This document shows, one piece after another, positions 48,136-61,329 of a stretch of DNA of 64,000 bases. Under the pieces are notes generated by a model that was given only the letters and a program-made list of their open reading frames with translations, did not search any database and had not been told where the DNA came from. The position numbers and the translations under genes were made by a program. The stretch is from Ficedula albicollis (taxonomy: Eukaryota; Chordata; Aves; Passeriformes; Muscicapidae): positions 7,208,793 to 7,272,792 of the forward strand of contig NC_021676.1 of the NCBI RefSeq assembly GCF_000247815.1. The letters are read 5' to 3'. The stretch's first letter is position 1. The number at the start of each line of letters is the position of its first letter.

Positions 48136-50056
48136 TGCAGCCGGAGCCCTCGTCTCCCCGGCTTCCCGGTGGGATTCTTGCACTCTTGTGCTCCCTCTGC
48201 TGGTCCTCCTCCCGCCGCCGCTCCCGCACCGCTCCCGCACCCATTCCGCTGTCCCCCGCACTCCGGCCCTTCTGTTCCCCCTGTGCTCCCCAGGACCAGC
48301 AGCACCCCAAGCACCCTGAGCAGCCGGCAGCGAAGGACAGGTCCCATTCCAGCCGGACAGACGGCGCTGCTGGGACTGCTCCAAGCAGGGCATGCCGGCA
48401 TCCAGACGGGATACGCACGTCCCAAATAAAAACTTTAAAACACTCTCTCGGGAGTGACACTGCAAGACATGGCTGTGAAGAAGACAGCAAAGACTGGACT
48501 GGGGCTGCAGCGATCACGGTATTAAATGAAAGTTACACAGAGAGGACTCGATTTGTCAGCCCAGTTTTGTACAAACACACTGGGCAGCTTTTTGCACCAG
48601 CACCTCCACAGCTTGCACTGTTGGTGCCACGTCTGTCGGAGGTGACGTGCCCCACTCTGACATTGCTCAGGTACATCTGGCCACCAAACTGCCACCAGCA
48701 GAGAGGGAGCACACCGGCACAGAGCAAGGGCTGCAGCTCGCACAGTGGCGGCCGGACCCCAGCCTGCTGAAGGGGACAAGAACACACCAAATCGGGCCAG
48801 GACATCGTGCTGCAAGCCCTGGTTTGCAGGCTGTGCTCCAGGACTGCATGGGGCTCTCCTGCGCTTTCTGCCTCAGCATTACTCGCCAGCTTTATTAGAA
48901 AGCTGGTTGTTGTTTTAAGACTGCTTTCTAGCGGTAATTGCCAACGAGGGACAGAGGTGGGGGAGCTAGTCTCTGCACAGCACAAATGGCAGCTGCCAAG
49001 ACACCTTCTCCAAGGCCCCATAATAACTCGGTTATGGCTCAGGCTGCCTCCTCTCAGCCAGACATCTCAGAGAGTGACCCAGCAGCAGGGCACACCAGCA
49101 CACAGCAGTGCAGCCGGAGCCCTCGTCTCCCCGGCTTCCCGGTGGGATTCTTGCACTCTTGTGCTCCCTCTGCTGGTCCTCCTCCCGCCGCCGCTCCCGC
49201 ACCGCTCCCGCACCCATTCCGCTGTCCCCCGCACTCCGGCCCTTCTGTTCCCCCTGTGCTCCCCAGGACCAGCAGCACCCCAAGCACCCTGAGCAGCCGG
49301 CAGCGAAGGACAGGTCCCATTCCAGCCGGACAGACGGCGCTGCTGGGACTGCTCCAAGCAGGGCATGCCGGCATCCAGACGGGATACGCACGTCCCAAAT
49401 AAAAACTTTAAAACACTCTCTCGGGAGTGACACTGCAAGACATGGCTGTGAAGAAGACAGCAAAGACTGGACTGGGGCTGCAGCGATCACGGTATTAAAT
49501 GAAAGTTACACAGAGAGGACTCGATTTGTCAGCCCAGTTTTGTACAAACACACTGGGCAGCTTTTTGCACCAGCACCTCCACAGCTTGCACTGTTGGTGC
49601 CACGTCTGTCGGAGGTGACGTGCCCCACTCTGACATTGCTCAGGTACGTCTGGCCACCAAACTGCCACCAGCAGAGAGGGAGCACACCGGCACAGAGCAA
49701 GGGCTGCAGCTCGCACAGTGGCGGCCGGACCCCAGCCTGCTGAAGGGGACAAGAACACACCAAATCGGGCCAGGACATCGTGCTGCAAGCCCTGGTTTGC
49801 AGGCTGTGCTCCAGGACTGCATGGGGCTCTCCTGCGCTTTCTGCCTCAGCATTACTCGCCAGCTTTATTAGAAAGCTGGTTGTTGTTTTAAGGCTGCTTT
49901 CTAGCGGTAATTGCCAACGAGGGACAGAGGTGGGGGAGCTAGTCTCTGCACAGCACAAATGGCAGCTGCCAAGACACCTTCTCCAAGGCCCCATAATAAC
50001 TCGGTTATGGCTCAGGCTGCCTCCTCTCAGCCAGACATCTCAGAGAGTGACCCAGC
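48111..50056 (+). repeat. Tandem duplication, two 973-bp copies
   Basis: Copy 1 is 48111-49083 and copy 2 is 49084-50056, with a constant offset of 973. By eye three differences: accag/agcag near the left end, gtacatctgg/gtacgtctgg, and ttaagactgc/ttaaggctgc. Copy 2 begins with two 10-bp minisatellite units (agcagggcac, accagcacac), so the breakpoint lies in the neighbouring array. Each copy contains a CpG-rich 250-bp block and an AATAAA. No recognised gene. Confidence 0.93.
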
Positions 50057-53000
50057 ACGGGAGGCTGCTGCACAGCCAGCCCTCCCAGCTCGGAGTGCTG
50101 TGTCCCCATCCCTGTCCATGCAGTGATGTCCAGCTGCCCTCCTCACTGCTGTGGTGTGGTCATGCTCCTGATGTTCTTGGGACTCAGACGGGAGTTACTG
50201 CTTAGCAAAGAAGGAAATACTTGCCCCAAGCAAGCTAAAACTCACTGTGCCCCAGGAGCAGCCCAGCATGAAAGGGAACTCCAAAGCAAGGGGGAAGGAA
50301 GAGGATGTAAATTGAACAACAACAAAAAGAATGCTGTTATCCTTCTCACACAGCTTTCTCCTCCTGTCCAGCACTGCCACTGCATTCTGGTAGCCACAGT
50401 GACCCACAGTGCATCACTGACTGAGGAGGCTGTGCTGGGCACATGCTTCACTCTGGCCTCTGCCACCACCACCACCCCAAAATCCAGGCAACTCGATGCA
50501 ATGTCCAAGTTCAGCCTTCTCTGTGGGCAACAGGCAGCTCCCAACAGCGCATGTTGCTGTTCAGGGGGTACAGACTCGGCATTTGAGAGCTGCTTTCCAG
50601 AGCAAACAATAAATCTTTAAAATAAGTGTGGAGTTCTCTGAAAGTCACTGAATTCAATGGCTGAGCCCTGCAACAAAGGCTCTTCCTGAGCGTGGTGGCT
50701 CGCTGCCCACTGCCCTCCCGGGGGGACAGCAGAGGCGGCAGAGAGGAGGTGAGTGCTGGCTCCAGTTTGTAAACTGCGACTGCTGGAGAAAACAAAACCT
50801 GTACAGAAGTTTCAGTAGGTCACAGTGCCTTTCACTGGCACAGCTGGTTCCCAGGGGTGACCAGCACCATGAGCTGCTGCTTTTCCCCAGCCCCAAGGCA
50901 CCTGTGTGCCCACGGGGAACTCTGCTGAAGCCCTTTTAGGGGGAGCTGCTGGTGCTTCTGTCAACACCAGCTGCAAGTGCTGGGTAATGCCCTGCAGACA
51001 TTTCTCCTCATGCAGAGCTCACAGTTAGTTTCTGCACATCACAGGGCTACTCTCATCTAACCACCACCTCACACCCCAAGTCCCTTTAGGGTGTCCTGCT
51101 CTGCATTGGCACCACTGGCAGGGAACAGCCACCCGCCAGCGCAGGCACCCACCGTGACCCCGAGCAGTGCTGCTAAAAGGAACCAGCTGCTTCTGCATTT
51201 TGCAGGCTGGTGAAACTCCACGTCTGACTGACTGCTGCAGAGACATAGAGGACCAAACAGGCACAACTGGTGTTCTACAGCACGGGGCATTCTCCAGGTG
51301 AAACATCATCATTGACCCTTTCAGTTCGTACAGACGTTTAGGCAAAATATTTTCCGTGGAAAAATCCCTCATCTTTCAAAACTGATTCTTCTGCTTCCTG
51401 TGAGCATTTTTCTAGGTCAAACAAGCAGTTTAACACATGTAGCTGTCTCCCATGTCAATTCTCCCTCGTATCATGGACAGCTGATATCCTTTCACTGCAT
51501 GAAACCACAAAGGCAAAGAAAGTGAAAGCATAGAAGAATCAGGGCTCAGACGGTGAAACCTTCCCAACCAGAGGCTGCTAAAATGAAAGAGCAAAAGTTT
51601 TCCTATGGTTGAGAATACCCCTGTTATCTCTCAGAGAGGCAGCAAACTTTTCTCTCTGAGGAATAGGTAAGCAGGTAACGCCAAGTGAGGCAGTCTGGCA
51701 CAAATATGCTCGAGGAGAAACTCTACAATATATTGCCATATGCTGAGACACACACATAAGCTCCATTATTCTTGTTAATTCTGCAGCAAAATTATTTTTC
51801 CAAATCTTCCCCAAACCAGATGTGGAAATATTTAGCTACCTTTGCACTCCTCCAGGCTCAAGACTGAACTAAGTGTTTTGAAGCAGATGGGAGGCAGAGG
51901 GAGATGGAAACCGTGACTGGTTTCAGTGAAACTCATGGATTTCCCAATTCATGGTATCATTTACTGACATCATGAAACTAATTTGGGCTTTTTCTTCTGT
52001 CTCTTTACAGTTAGGTATTTTCACCAAGGGGATGAAATTTCTCTTTCTTGCAAACAAAATTGGATTTCTTTCCTACAAGGAGCACAGAAATGTAGATTTT
52101 TTTTTTTCCCAGAAGCAAAATTGAGACATAATTATTCTTTATTAGAATACTTTGTTAGATGTAGTCAGTGCAAAATGCTAAACTAAAAGCCAGCAGCTTC
52201 AATAGCCTGTCTCACCACTGACTCTCCCAAATCACAAATCAGTCTGCAAAACAAAAGGGAGGTCACCTTGCTTTCCCCCTCAGCTTCTCCCTGTGGGTTA
52301 TACAGACCTTTTCTGCTGGGTTTCTGTGTCTCCTGCCCCCTTGGTGTGCTCCCATGAAGCTGGGGCACTCAGGACCACGCTTTGCATGTGTCTGCCAGGT
52401 GATGGGCTTCCTGGGAGGGCTGAGCTGATCCTGGAAGCTGATGACTGCCATGCACCTGTGGGTCTTTCACTGCTCTCCTGGGCTGCAGGCAGGGCACAGC
52501 AACAGGAGCCACCCCTCAACACACTCTCCATGCCCCCTCCCTTAAAAGACACTAATTATTTTCTGCAGTTTTCAGCACCCACTGAAATAAACAATGTTGG
52601 GCAAACATTATTGCACACGCTTCTCAAGCTGTGCAGATCTCAGGGTGGATGGGGATTCTGCCATGCACAGTGCTTGGATGTACACGTGCATTTCTGCAGG
52701 AAGCTCTGCTCGTCCCTTCACACCTGGTCGAGTTCCCCCACCAGCATCACTCCCAGCAGGGCAGGCTTTGGGGCTGGCATGGGGCCTGATCCTGCACCCC
52801 ATCCCAAGGGCAGCCTGGAGGCACTGCTCACTCACTACCTGCACATCCTCCCCTGCTCCCCATGAGAGCTTTAGCACACCCAGACTTGACATCTCATGAA
52901 GGAGAAAAATTAATGAAAGACGAGCAGAGAGAAGCACTAATTTAGGAAAAATACTAATTAGACATATTCTGGGTGGTCTCATTTTGGCGTTCTGCCTTTT

Positions 53001-54640
53001 GGGCTAGACTGGTTTTGCTGCTGCTTTCCTTTCTCACACTTTTTCTCCTCTCCCATCTTTCCCAGCACCTACAGCCATGCCTGCAGGGGATTCCTGTGTG
53101 CTGTTGGGCCCTGGTGTCTGGGGGTCGTGAGGCACTGCTGGCTGCCCCTTCACTGGGTGCAGGGCAGGACTTTCCTTCACCTCCCCAGGCTGTTGCATCC
53201 TTCCCCAGCACACAGTGCTCAGGACACCCACACTGTCACACAAGCCAGGGTAGGTCACAGGTACAGACACACCAAGGCATAGGAAGCCCCAGAGATGACT
53301 GCAGCTTTCAAGTGACAATGTCCAGTGATGATGTGAAACACACAGACACACACACATACATATATAAACACTACTCCTTTCTCTACAAATAAAGCTACAG
53401 TTTGTATTTGCAGAGCCAGATGTGGCAGCTAAGTGCCCAATATTCTGTCCCAAAAGACACAATTGTACGTGAATTTGCAAAGCAGTGTGTGGTGCAGTCA
53501 ACTCTCCATGCAGGTGTTGGCCTCCTGCTCATGCAACATCTCTTTGCACCCAGGACAATACAAGAAATACAATTTGAAGCCTGTTTTGATGTTGCTTCTG
53601 CACTTTGAGTTGCTGAATTAATTCCTGGTGCAAACCTGCAGTTTTACACAGAAAATCAGATCCTGGGTGGCTTTGAATTCCAGATTCATCCCCGATGTCT
53701 CCATGCTAGTTGGAGGCATCATGAGATAAAAAGCACTTAAAAGAAAGGAAGATGTGAACAAAGTGCCTCCCTGTGAGCTCTGCCAGCATTGATGGTAAAG
53801 TATGAGCAACAGTTCTTCATCCTGCTCCCCAGAGTGAAAAACACTCTGTTGTACAGCAGGTGCAACTCAAGGTAATTAATTAAAAAAACCTGAGCAATTT
53901 AGGGTAAAAAGCTTGTGTAAAGGTATATTGTGCCCTGGCCATATAGAAACTTAATTAATGTATATCCCCAGGAGCAATGCTTGTCTTCCTGTTAAAACTC
54001 TGCTATTAGGATGACTGGAGAACAGCCAACCTGCACACCCAGTGCCATGATTTCCTTTCCCCCCTGGAACACAGCACAAGCAGCTGGGATCAGCACAAAA
54101 TGGTTATCCCAGCTCAAAAATGCTTTATTAGAAAGCAACACTTATCTTCAGAAAAATGTCAGTTTCCAGGAGCGTCATCAACAAAACTCAGGATTTTCAA
54201 AAGCAATCAAAATCTCTGTGGGAGCTGGGTCTCTCAAAAGCCCCCCGAGATAAACTTGCCCTAGGTGGGGATCCAAGAGTCACCAAAGCAAGTAGGCTTG
54301 GGCTGGAGAGCCACAGTGCTGCATGACACTTCCCAGTCTTTCCATTCCATCCCAGGGTGGGAAGCCAGGGAAATGCCAGCAGTCAGCAAGTTTGGGACTG
54401 GTGTGCTGGGATCTCTCCAGCATTTGGACTCTAGTTCCTGTCCTGCAAGAGCCCAGCCCATCTCTCTGAAATGCATGGCATCACTGCTTGGGTTTTCTTT
54501 GGACTAGTCTAGGAGCTAGCCTTGGAATCAATACATCCTCCAGGTAAAAAGCCAGGAGCTAGACCTAGGAGGAGGGCCAAGGGCACCTAAAGGTAACCAC
54601 TAACCTACCATTTCAGACTCCTTGCGTGTCTAAGGGCTTC
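50057..54640. other. Intergenic, no recognised gene
   Basis: Unique sequence with small repeats only, such as a CA-rich tract near 53335-53370. Open frames up to 190 codons (52293-52865, +) show no domain I know and no promoter or splice context. Confidence 0.45.
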
Positions 54641-54649
54641 CTCCTGGGG

Positions 54650-55150
54650 CTATTGCCTTGAATTGTACAAAATGGCTCTTGGGCAGTATAATTTAAGACT
54701 GTGTGTCATATGGCAGAGGTCCATGGGATGGTCACGGAGCACAATACATAAAAAGTTCAGCTAGAAATATCAGTTTTCCTACAGTATCAGCATAACAATA
54801 ACTTTTGCAACCGTCTGATGTCGGGACTGGTTTGTATTGCAAATGTCCTTGTCTAATCTACAACTCTGTATTAAACAACACATTATCCTATCATGACATT
54901 TGGCTTCGCCAAGAGAGCACAATATTTATATGTACATGCCCACAGCACTGCATTTCTGACAGAATACTGTATCAATGACAAATTGCAGGTTTGGTAACAC
55001 AAGTCAGAAAAACTTTTAAGCGTGCTGGCTTTGGAGAAGTCAGAGGAGCTTGTTTAGATACAGAACAATTGCAGGAACAGACAAAATTATTGTGTGCCAA
55101 TAAATATTGATCTTCAAAATTGTAAACACTTTTGCACGCAGAAGCTGGAG
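54650..55150. other. AT-rich non-repetitive block, possible conserved element
   Basis: Non-coding, free of simple repeats, AT-rich, with cores such as cagcataacaataac and gcacaatatttatatg. The composition resembles conserved vertebrate enhancers rather than decayed repeats. This is an impression from base composition only. Confidence 0.2.
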
Positions 55151-56032
55151 AGCTGCTGTAACAGATAATTTCTCAATGTTATTTCACATCAAAATGCAAA
55201 AATTGCTTTCAAGATGTGAGCAGCTCTTCACTAATGAGTTGGGACATCTGCTGATGGCAGTAGCTCAAGGACAGAGTCAACAGACATTTCCACAGCCAAC
55301 GGGCTGGTGGTCATCTCACAAAGACAAGGTTTCTGCCAGAGAGAAAAGAGTGGGAGATGCTTCAGCCCTTTCTGGAGTTATCTTGATGTGCAACTTCCCT
55401 CCCACCTCCCTCTGCTTTTTGTACCCTGTCTCTGTCCCCTCTCAGACTCCATGGGGAAACCTGTGCAGTGATTTTGCAGCAGCATCTTCTCCCTTGCCCT
55501 CCTTTTTGTGCTTGCTGTAGTTGATGAATCCACGGGGAAAGCTCACAAAAGGGCCAGAAATATACAGAGAAATGGGTCTGAGCTGACCCCAGGCTCTGAA
55601 CAGCCAGGTCACAGCAGCAGTGCCAAGGGCTTGCCTGGGACAGGCTGGAGTATCTCACTCTTCCCCACCCTGAATTTAGTTAGAATGTTTTACAGGCACT
55701 TTTCTATCGAGATGTCGGCTGTGCTATCAACCCGCCCCCTCCCCTGCACATAATCAAAATATTTTGATAACCAAAAAATGTCAGGCAATACAGCAAATTT
55801 TGCAGTAAATAAATACAGCAAATAACTGCAAAGGCAAGCAGGGGAGGACTGGGGAGCTGGTACCTCTGCTGAAGGTTTCTGTCTCCAAACAAGAAAAAGA
55901 TCCTTTAAAATTAGTGTTTCAATAAAAAATGATATTTTCTACAAAAGTAACCCTCCCCACTGAAAGAAAAAAGGTTGATGGTAGGGAATGTCATGCTGAT
56001 GGTTCACACCTTGAGAGCAGAGCACAGACCCT

Positions 56033-56120
56033 GGCACAGCCACATGTGGGCCTGGCACAGCCACATGTGGGCCTAGCAAGGCCTGGCACAGCCACGTGTG
56101 GGCCCAGCAAGGCCCAGCCG
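56033..56120 (+). repeat. Short E-box-bearing tandem repeat
   Basis: The block tggcacagccacatgtgggc occurs twice in direct succession and a third time with cacgtg after a gcctagcaag spacer. Units are about 20-32 bases. Each has a CACATGTG or CACGTG palindrome. Confidence 0.8.
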
Positions 56121-57699
56121 CTCCTCATGCCAGACAAGGAGTGATTCCATGAACAGCCTGGCAAACAGGCCCTCGGCGAGGTCCTCGGCACACACCAGAT
56201 GCGTGTGACAAATGGCAATGACAAGGCTGCCCTGGCAGGCTGGATGGCGGGCAGTGAAATCCCTGCCCAGACTGTGCTACGCTCCGGGCACTCTTTGAGC
56301 CAAGGGAAGGCGGGACACGCTGCCAAAAACCCATGGGCATGGCCACCACACCCATCCTGCACACTGCAGAGCGGCTGCAAGCACTGGGGGTGCCCAGGGA
56401 GCCAAGGCTGGGACTGTCACACCACACTCAGAGCTGCGGGAATTGTGGAACACCAGGGCTGGTGCACAAGGGCAGAAGGAGACAAGGAAAGAAACCAAGC
56501 ACTAACCCATTGTTCAGTCTGGTCACAAGGGACTGAAAGGCTGGAGGAAGGGTTGGTGCAGAAGTCAGAGGTCAAGATGAGCAGTTTACTGTGCTGGAGG
56601 GGCAATGCAGTAAATAAAAGACCCAGGTCCCCATTCTGCACAGCAGGATCCCTGTTCTGTTCATTGGGAAACACCAGGTGCTGTGGCCATGTGTGCCCAC
56701 ACCTGGTCCTTTCCACTGTCCCAGGCACCCCAGGCTGCCCACCTGCACTCCCTGTGCCCTACACAGCCTCTGCAGACACAGAGACCCCCTTTCCCCTGCT
56801 CAGCCCAGTGTTAGGATGCAGTTTGTGGCTGGCCAGACACTCCTCCAGAAGCAGCACAATTTATTAGCCCAGTAGCAGTGGAAAGTTTCCAGGCTGGGCA
56901 GGGCAGGATGCTCCAGCAGCAAGGCGGGTGGGGACTGGGCGCTGCACAAGGCTCTTGCTGCAACATTAAAGCAAGAGCAGCATGGGCAGCGCAGCTCTCA
57001 GACCCCAGGGGCTGATTTTGAAGAGGTGCTTCTCTTCAGCTCTTCGTCCCCTCCAATATCACTCATCCTACCAACAGCCCTCCTCAAGGTTTTTTCTTTA
57101 TTCTCCTTGAACTCCCAGAAGCAGATGCAAGCCCAGCATTTGGGCTGGTGCTGGGCAAACAGAATTGGTCTCCTCAAAGAGTTTCCTGCCTTTACCACCA
57201 GCCTGCACCAGCACGGAAGGAGTGGCCACAGCTCACCCCTGTGACAGGGACCAGAAGCATCTCAGCAGGTCACATTTCAGATGTGTGGTGTGGGATGTTT
57301 ATTTTTTCAACCAGTTCCGTGGCTGCCCCCTTTGCAAGGGCATCAAATTCTGAGTGTCTGACAAGCCTCAGCCTGGCTGGGTGTCTGTATCCCGAGGCAA
57401 GGGAAAGCCAGGGGCCCTGAGAGCATCTCCACATTCCCTGGAGTGCGATGGACACGTGCTGAGAGCCAGGGGACAGTGACAAACAGGACCCAGGCAGGGC
57501 CCCCATAGCTGTGCCTGTGGGAGGACAAGCAGCAAACAGCTCTGCTGGGGTATTTTGGGCTTTTTGCTTTCAGCCCCAGTGATCCGTGGGGTGCATCTCT
57601 GCTTGGCGGCAGCAACTGTACAGCATCCATCTGCAAAAATACCCCTGCAAACAGAATCCCTCGCCCTGCCCCCAGTCTCTGTGAGCAGCATTCATTCCT

Positions 57700-58900
57700 T
57701 GCTCTCGCTGTAGATCCGGCATGCCGAGTCCTTTCTCCCCAAGAGTATTCTCCCTTTACAAAGCAAGATCATAAAGCAGTGACATAATCCAAGCTTGGCA
57801 AACACTTTTGCTGATGTTAAGCCAGTGCCTTTCGTGGTTCTCACTGCAGCTTTTGAGGCCATGATATACATGGCGCAACCAGCTGATTAAATGTGCAGGA
57901 GCCTCCCAAGATACCATTTCATCCGAAACGCTGACATTTATATTTGACTTCCAATAAGTGTGGGGCGCTTTTTTTCTTATTTTTAATTAGTTCTCACAAG
58001 GGTGGGAGTCAGACACAGCTACACAATGAAGTTCTCCACAGAATAGGTATGATTCAACCAGATGACTCCTGGCCAGACTTCCTAACCCATCTACCTTGCA
58101 GCGGAGCCTCAAAGCCAAATTAATTAGAGGCCACCCACAAGTAGATGTGATTCTTTGTAGGTGAATGTAGGTGAATCCCTTTGCCCATTCATTCCCTACC
58201 ACATCTGCTGAAATCTCAACATTCATGCTAAGGATGAGTGGGAGGACTCTGGTGCTAAATAAATGACTTGATTCGTTTCATTTTGGCACCAAGACTTAGC
58301 CAGCCAGCGAGTCTGAGTAGTAAACAATAGTAATGTGGAAAAAAGTTGAAAAAAAAAAAAAGCAACATATAAGATGCCTCAATGAAGAGGTGTGATTGTT
58401 GGCAAAAAGTGTCCCATTTGAGTTTATGGGATGTACAGAGTCTTTTTATTAGGGATACATTTTGCTATTAGCGTAATAAAAAAGGACCAATTGTTTCTGC
58501 CATCTGAGAAAACTCTTGGTGGAACAGGCAGAAATCCAGGAATAATTAAGAAAATAATAGTGCACACCCAACAAGAAAAACATTATTTGTTTAAAGATGA
58601 AGTCCCTCTAGAATACTTGGTAGTGATTGCATTTCTTTCAAAAGAGGGGGAAAAACCCTTCTAAATGAAAAGCAGCAGCCATCAGCTCATCTCTAAGATC
58701 TCGAGTGGAAAAAGCGTGGGGCTGTAATCCCCCTCAGTGGTGAGGCTTTTCCGTTTTCATCGCTCTTATCAGCCTTTGCAAGTTGCAAAATAAAAGTGTT
58801 TTGCCCCTACATGTTTCCATCAGAGGATCAGAAGCACTTCACAAAGCAGAATTAATTGAGCTTCGCTGCTCACCTGTGAGAACAGAGCAATTATTTAGCA
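57700..58900. other. AT-rich block with repeated TAATTA cores, possible enhancer cluster
   Basis: TAATTA occurs at 57984-57989 and 58121-58126, and attaattg at about 58851. The rest is non-repetitive and lacks long open frames. It lies about 0.8-2 kb from the second CpG island. Homeodomain-binding cores near a promoter suggest regulation, but no conservation data are available. Confidence 0.25.
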
Positions 58901-59168
58901 ACAGGGTTTGGGGGGTTTTTTGCTGTTTGGAGTGGGGGTAGAAACAAAAACTGCAGGAAGAATTCAAACCCACCAGGCCAACAAGAGACTTGGCAGCTTT
59001 AACCACTTCCAATGATGAATGTGACAAACCTGCAAGTTTCTGACCACCAGATCTGGGTTCTCCTTTTGGAAGGGAACATTTTCCTTCAGCATCACTTTTC
59101 CCATGCCTCAGCTTGCCAGGCTCCCCACCGGCACGAATCACCATTCTCCCAAGTTCTGACTGTGCACA

Positions 59169-59176
59169 TATAAAAG
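59169..59176 (+). promoter_or_regulatory. TATA-box-like TATAAAAG
   Basis: A perfect TATAAAAG followed after about 30 bases by C-rich tccctgcc and CpG-containing sequence. It sits 350 bases before the second CpG island. No downstream open exon is visible, so function is doubtful. Confidence 0.2.
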
Positions 59177-59524
59177 TCTCTGGAGAGCTGTGTCTCGGCA
59201 CAGCCCATCCTCCCTGCCAGCGCGCTGCGGTGCCATCGCACACCCAGGATGTGCACTGCGGGCTCTGAAATCCTGCTCCCATTGCTCCTGCGTGACTCCG
59301 GGCAGGTCACAAGGACTTGGGAAAGTCTGCCGGTCGGAGAATTCTCAGACTGAGAATTAGTGTTTGTGGAGAACTTAGTATCACAGTAATGGGGAAAAAA
59401 GAGAACGATTTTAAGTCTCACTCTGATGTCGTGAGTGCATGGACAGAGCCACACATTGAGCAACAAGACATCAACTTTTACCCAAGCAGGGCTGGAAAAA
59501 GCATCATCCCTTTTCCTGGGTTAT

Positions 59525-61145
<1,621 letters not shown>

Positions 61146-61250
61146 GTAGAAAATAGTTTGATACATTTAAAAAATAAGTGCTAGTGTAACCAAAGAATAA
61201 TTCGCCGAAATAATTTGAAATATTAAAGTGCAATTGGCAGCCAGCTTTTG

Positions 61251-61327
61251 CTTTTTTTTTTTTTTTTTTTTTTTCCCCCCGCTCTTGTAGAGCTGTCTGG
61301 TTTCTTTTTTTTTTTTTTTTTTTTTTT
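61251..61327 (+). repeat. Two T runs of about 23 bases
   Basis: Long T runs at about 61251-61274 and 61305-61327 separated by a C-rich 30-base segment. If transcription runs leftward they would read as A runs. They are not at the end of a recognisable retrocopy. Confidence 0.8.
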
Positions 61328-61329
61328 CC

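Noticed and set aside
47595..48517. Cys/Val-rich - strand frames of 227-301 codons and the His/Gln-rich + frame of 262 codons
   Set aside because: They are translations of the 10-bp minisatellite; the three frames carry the same 30-base cycle.
15706..59500. Exons of HPRT1, MOSPD1 or the miR-424/503/542/450 cluster expected from mammalian synteny
   Set aside because: I looked for recognisable protein segments and mature microRNA strings on both strands and found none. An eye search can miss diverged exons.
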